17,819 bases of DNA from JACDBD01 sp050743385 (lineage in GTDB: Bacteria; Actinomycetota; Acidimicrobiia; IMCC26256; JACDBD01), in assembly GCA_050743385.1 (NCBI GenBank), contig JBOGFJ010000239.1, forward strand, positions 1 to 17,819. Direction: 5' to 3'. Under the pieces are notes generated by a model. That model did not search any database. It was not told where the DNA came from and worked only from the letters and a program-made list of their open reading frames with translations. This document shows, piece by piece, positions 15,558 to 17,819 of the stretch (within the stretch, counting starts at the first letter, position 1; every line of letters starts with the position of its first letter). The translations under genes and the position numbers were made by a program.

Positions 15558-16323
15558 CACCCGGAAGTCGAAGGAGCAGATCGCGCTCATGCGGCGGGCC
15601 GGCAAGGTCGTCGCCGAGATGCACGAGGTCGGAATCCGTGCTGCCAAGCCCGGCGCCACCACCGCCGACGTCGACCGCGCCGCCCGCGACGTGCTCGACC
15701 GTCGCGGGGCCCGCTCCAACTTCCTCAACTACCGCGGCGCTGCCGGGGCGCCGCCGTTTCCCGGGGTCGTGTGCGCGTCGCCCAATGAGGTCATCGTGCA
15801 CGGCATCCCCAGCGACGGCGTGACGCTCGACGACGGCGACATCCTTTCCATCGACTGCGGGGCGATCATCGAGGGCTGGCACGCCGACGCTGCCGTCACC
15901 GTGCCAGTGGGGGAGATCGACGACGAGTCGAGGCGGCTCCTGGAGGTGACCCGGGCGTCGTTGGAGGCCGCGATCGAGCAGGTCGTCGACGGCAACCGGC
16001 TCGGCGACATCGGGGCCGCCGTCGAAGGCGTGGCCGAGGGCGCCGGGTTCTCCGTCGTGCGCGAATACGTCGGCCACGGCATCGGCACCGCGATGCACGA
16101 AGAGCCCCAGATCCCCAACTACGGGCCGGCCGGGCGGGGTCTGCGGGTCAAGGCCGGTTTCGTGTTCGCGATCGAACCCATGGTCAACGCCGGCGGGCCC
16201 GAAACCGAGCTCCTCGACGACGGCTGGACCGTCGTCACCCGCGACGGCCGCCGCTCCGCCCATTTCGAGCACACCATCGCCGTCACTGACCACGGGCCCG
16301 AGGTCCTCACTCTGCCCTGGTAG
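15553..16323 (+). CDS. map: Methionine aminopeptidase, type I
   Basis: This metalloprotease removes the initiator methionine from new proteins. The 256-residue length fits the single-domain type I form. All five metal ligands can be placed by family pattern: D101 (SIDCGA), D112 (HADAAV), H175 (GHGIGT), E208 (AIEPM) and E239 (FEHT); the catalytic H83 is in VHGIP. I chose the second ATG of the duplicated pair, since the first (15542) stops after four codons. It lies in its usual place between adk and infA, but a glycine-rich gene intervenes before infA. Confidence 0.97.
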   Translation: MITRKSKEQIALMRRAGKVVAEMHEVGIRAAKPGATTADVDRAARDVLDRRGARSNFLNYRGAAGAPPFPGVVCASPNEVIVHGIPSDGVTLDDGDILSIDCGAIIEGWHADAAVTVPVGEIDDESRRLLEVTRASLEAAIEQVVDGNRLGDIGAAVEGVAEGAGFSVVREYVGHGIGTAMHEEPQIPNYGPAGRGLRVKAGFVFAIEPMVNAGGPETELLDDGWTVVTRDGRRSAHFEHTIAVTDHGPEVLTLPW

Positions 16324-16360
16324 CGGCGCGATGCTTGCGTCGTACGGACGGCCGGCGCTA

Positions 16361-16374
16361 AGAACGGCTGTTCT
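16361..16374. promoter_or_regulatory. LexA-box-like dyad upstream of the glycine-rich gene
   Basis: AGAACGGCTGTTCT is a perfect five-base dyad with a four-base centre and contains GAAC-N4-GTTC, the core of the SOS box bound by LexA in Gram-positive bacteria and actinobacteria. It ends 23 bases before the start codon at 16398, in the right place for an operator. The flanking TCG/CGA of the mycobacterial consensus is absent. A dyad of this kind can arise by chance. Confidence 0.3.
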
Positions 16375-16397
16375 CGGTTGCGGCACGGGGGGCTGGA

Positions 16398-17393
16398 ATG
16401 GCTACGAGCGCGCGGGTTCATCGTCGAGTGCTGGCGCCGGTGGCCGCCACGGCGCTGGCGGGTGCGGGGCTCCTGCTCAGCACGTCGACCGCCGGTGCGG
16501 CGCCCGTCACCGAGACCTTCGAGTACAACGGCACCGACGGCAGCGACGGCTCGCCGCAGGAGTTCGTCGTGCCCGTGGACGTCTGCCAGGTCACCGTCGA
16601 CGCCCAGGGCGCCGAGGGCGGCCAGGGGAACGACGGCCTCGCCGGCGGGGCCGGCGGCCGGGCGACCGCCACCCTCACGGTGACGCCGGGCGAGACCCTC
16701 CAGGTCAACGTGGGCGGCGAGGGCGGTGACGGGATCGCCGACGGCGTGGGCGGCCCCGGCGGGTTCAACGGCGGCGCCGTCGGTGGTACTCCGCCCACAC
16801 CGGACGACCCCGGCGGCGGCGGTGGTGGCGCCTCCGACGTGCGCCAGGGCGGCAGCGCACTCGCGAACCGGGTGGTGGTCGCGGGCGGCGGCGGTGGGAG
16901 CGGCGGCGACGGGGCGGAGGACGAAGGCGGCGGTGCCGGTGGCGGCGGCGGTGGGCTCGAGGGCCAGCCGGGTGAGCCCAGCGGGGACGACACGCCCACA
17001 CCCGGGGGTGGCGGCGGTACGCAGACCGAGGGTGGCGCCGCAGACACGACGTTCGACCCGAGCGCGGTGAGCGGAGCGCTCGGTCAGGGCGGCGCCGGCG
17101 GGGACGGCACCGACGACGACGGAGGCGGCGGCGGGGGTGGTGGCCTCTTCGGCGGCGGTGGGGGTGCCGGCGACCTCGTTCCCAATGGCGACAGCACCGA
17201 CGACGGCGGCGGTGGGGGCGGCGGCTCGGGGTTCGGGCCTGCCGGCACGACATTCGAGACCGGCGTCCGCCCTGGCGACGGTGTGGTGACCATCACCTAC
17301 GACCCGGCCGCGGGCGGCTGCGAGACGCCTGCTCCCGCTCCCGCACCGGCTCCGGCGGCAGCCGTCGTCGTGACGCCCCGGTTCACGGGCTGA
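16398..17393 (+). CDS. Secreted glycine-rich protein, function unknown
   Basis: The 331 residues start with a clear signal peptide: basic MATSARVHRR, a hydrophobic core to about residue 28, and a cleavage site near AGA-AP (34-36). Two strand-rich parts frame the centre: residues 37-105 with FEYNGTDGS and TVTPGETLQVNVGGEGG, and 282-302 with TFETGVRPGDGVVTITY. Between them lie long glycine runs and the motif GGASDVRQGG...RVVVAGGGGG (143-167). This pattern recalls the glycine-rich domain of ALK/LTK-type and related bacterial secreted proteins, which fold as bundled polyglycine helices. The only cysteines after the signal peptide, C63 and C308, could form a disulfide. The end is a proline-alanine linker and VVVTPRFTG. 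It has no LPxTG signal or membrane anchor. Located between map and infA, it is an outsider in a translation operon. Confidence 0.85.
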   Translation: MATSARVHRRVLAPVAATALAGAGLLLSTSTAGAAPVTETFEYNGTDGSDGSPQEFVVPVDVCQVTVDAQGAEGGQGNDGLAGGAGGRATATLTVTPGETLQVNVGGEGGDGIADGVGGPGGFNGGAVGGTPPTPDDPGGGGGGASDVRQGGSALANRVVVAGGGGGSGGDGAEDEGGGAGGGGGGLEGQPGEPSGDDTPTPGGGGGTQTEGGAADTTFDPSAVSGALGQGGAGGDGTDDDGGGGGGGGLFGGGGGAGDLVPNGDSTDDGGGGGGGSGFGPAGTTFETGVRPGDGVVTITYDPAAGGCETPAPAPAPAPAAAVVVTPRFTG

Positions 17394-17430
17394 GAGCCGT
17401 GGCCACCGCTCGCTTCAACGGCTGAGGCCT

Positions 17431-17467
17431 GAGGCCCACGCGGCCGGATTCCGGACCCGGGGGCCTC
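17431..17467 (+). terminator. Candidate terminator hairpin after the glycine-rich gene
   Basis: Arms GAGGCCC (17431-17437) and GGGCCTC (17461-17467) form a seven-base stem, with a second small CCGG/CCGG stem inside (17444-17454). It lies between the stop of the glycine-rich gene and the candidate infA promoter. There is no T run after it, so intrinsic termination is not certain. Confidence 0.35.
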
Positions 17468-17478
17468 GAGTCGGCGAG

Positions 17479-17508
17479 TTCTCAAGGCGAATCGGCCTGG
17501 TGTAGACT
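17479..17508 (+). promoter_or_regulatory. Candidate promoter of infA
   Basis: TTCTCA (17479-17484), an 18-base spacer and TAGACT (17503-17508) followed by TTTTTC form a plausible sigma-A type promoter. Its -10 region resembles that proposed before rplC. A start near 17515 would leave a leader of about 60 bases before infA. The leader holds a short CCGGC/GCCGG inverted repeat (17535-17539 with 17551-17555). Confidence 0.45.
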
Positions 17509-17573
17509 TTTTCGCTGGCTCCCGAGATGTATTTCCGGCTCGTTCCGCGCGCCGGGTTCCCCGATCCCCGCAG

Positions 17574-17810
17574 GTGGTGGCAACGCTGGCGAAGCCCAAG
17601 GACGACACGATCCTGGTCGAAGGGACGGTGGTCGAGCCGCTCCCCAACGCCATGTTCCGTGTCGAGCTCGAGAACGGGCACAAGGTGCTCGCCCACATCT
17701 CCGGGAAGATGCGGATGCACTACATCCGGATCCTCCCCGGCGACAAGGTGCAGGTCGAGCTCACCCCCTACGACCTCGGCCGGGGTCGCATCACCTACCG
17801 GTACAAGTAG
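17574..17810 (+). CDS. infA: Translation initiation factor IF-1
   Basis: IF-1 binds the ribosomal A site during initiation. The 78-residue product covers the whole OB-fold: VEGTVVEPLPNAMFRVELENGHKVLAHISGKMRMHYIRILPGDKV, with the usual end YDLGRGRITYRYK (the first part spans about residues 15-59). It is preceded by tandem GTG codons (17574 and 17577), either of which could start it. The N-terminal VATLAKPKDD is longer than the common MAKKD. The upstream site GCAGG is modest. A separate promoter and terminator in front suggest that it heads the next unit, usually infA-rpmJ-rpsM-rpsK-rpsD-rpoA. Confidence 0.96.
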   Translation: MVATLAKPKDDTILVEGTVVEPLPNAMFRVELENGHKVLAHISGKMRMHYIRILPGDKVQVELTPYDLGRGRITYRYK

Positions 17811-17819
17811 CAAGGCAGC

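Noticed and set aside
16337..16364. TTGCGT and TAAGAA as a promoter for the glycine-rich gene
   Set aside because: The -10 match is poor and overlaps the LexA-like dyad; not strong enough to list as a feature, although some promoter may lie here.
16800..17230. GGC-rich tandem repeats as a non-coding repeat or CRISPR-like array
   Set aside because: They encode the glycine runs of the secreted protein in frame, without constant repeat and spacer lengths.
17527..17573. ATG at 17527 as a short upstream gene before infA
   Set aside because: It would run through infA in another frame with no family resemblance; no ribosome-binding site stands out.

Overview
The window is a long co-directional ribosomal-protein cluster from a GC-rich bacterium. 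Every gene is on the + strand. Gene order, G/C-rich codon use, frequent GTG starts, a zinc-type (CxxC) S14, a four-cysteine adenylate kinase lid and protein sequences close to actinobacterial EF-Tu/EF-G all point to an actinobacterium. A deep lineage such as Acidimicrobiia is my guess and is not proven here. No tRNA, rRNA, CRISPR, transposase or phage gene is visible.

Layout. Positions 1-111 are a non-coding lead-in with two short inverted repeats. fusA (EF-G), tuf (EF-Tu) and rpsJ (S10) then form a tight unit (112-3792). A 321-bp non-coding gap (3793-4113) separates rpsJ from rplC. It holds a strong inverted repeat, a candidate promoter and a run of three hairpins that ends just before the rplC ribosome-binding site. 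From 4114 to 13518 the S10/spc ribosomal genes follow in canonical order: rplC-rplD-rplW-rplB-rpsS-rplV-rpsC-rplP-rpmC-rpsQ-rplN-rplX-rplE-rpsN-rpsH-rplF-rplR-rpsE-rpmD-rplO. They are mostly joined by 1-4 base stop/start overlaps. secY, adk and map follow (13555-16323). A secreted glycine-rich protein of unknown function (16398-17393) lies between map and infA. infA (IF-1) has its own candidate promoter and ends the window.

Working together: the cluster supplies two elongation factors, one initiation factor, about half the ribosomal proteins, the Sec channel through which ribosomes insert proteins, adenylate kinase for nucleotide balance, and the methionine aminopeptidase that trims new proteins. 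The glycine-rich gene is the only clearly non-housekeeping gene.

The novelty lies mainly between and at the ends of genes. The main items are: the structured rpsJ-rplC leader; an inverted hairpin pair that brackets fusA-tuf-rpsJ; a repeated intergenic element after rplN and after rpsN; a duplicated rpsQ tail with only synonymous differences; an 11-bp tandem duplication at the adk/map junction; a LexA-box-like dyad before the glycine-rich gene; and charged low-complexity tails on L22 and S3. All structural claims come from reading the sequence by eye; no folding or database search was run.
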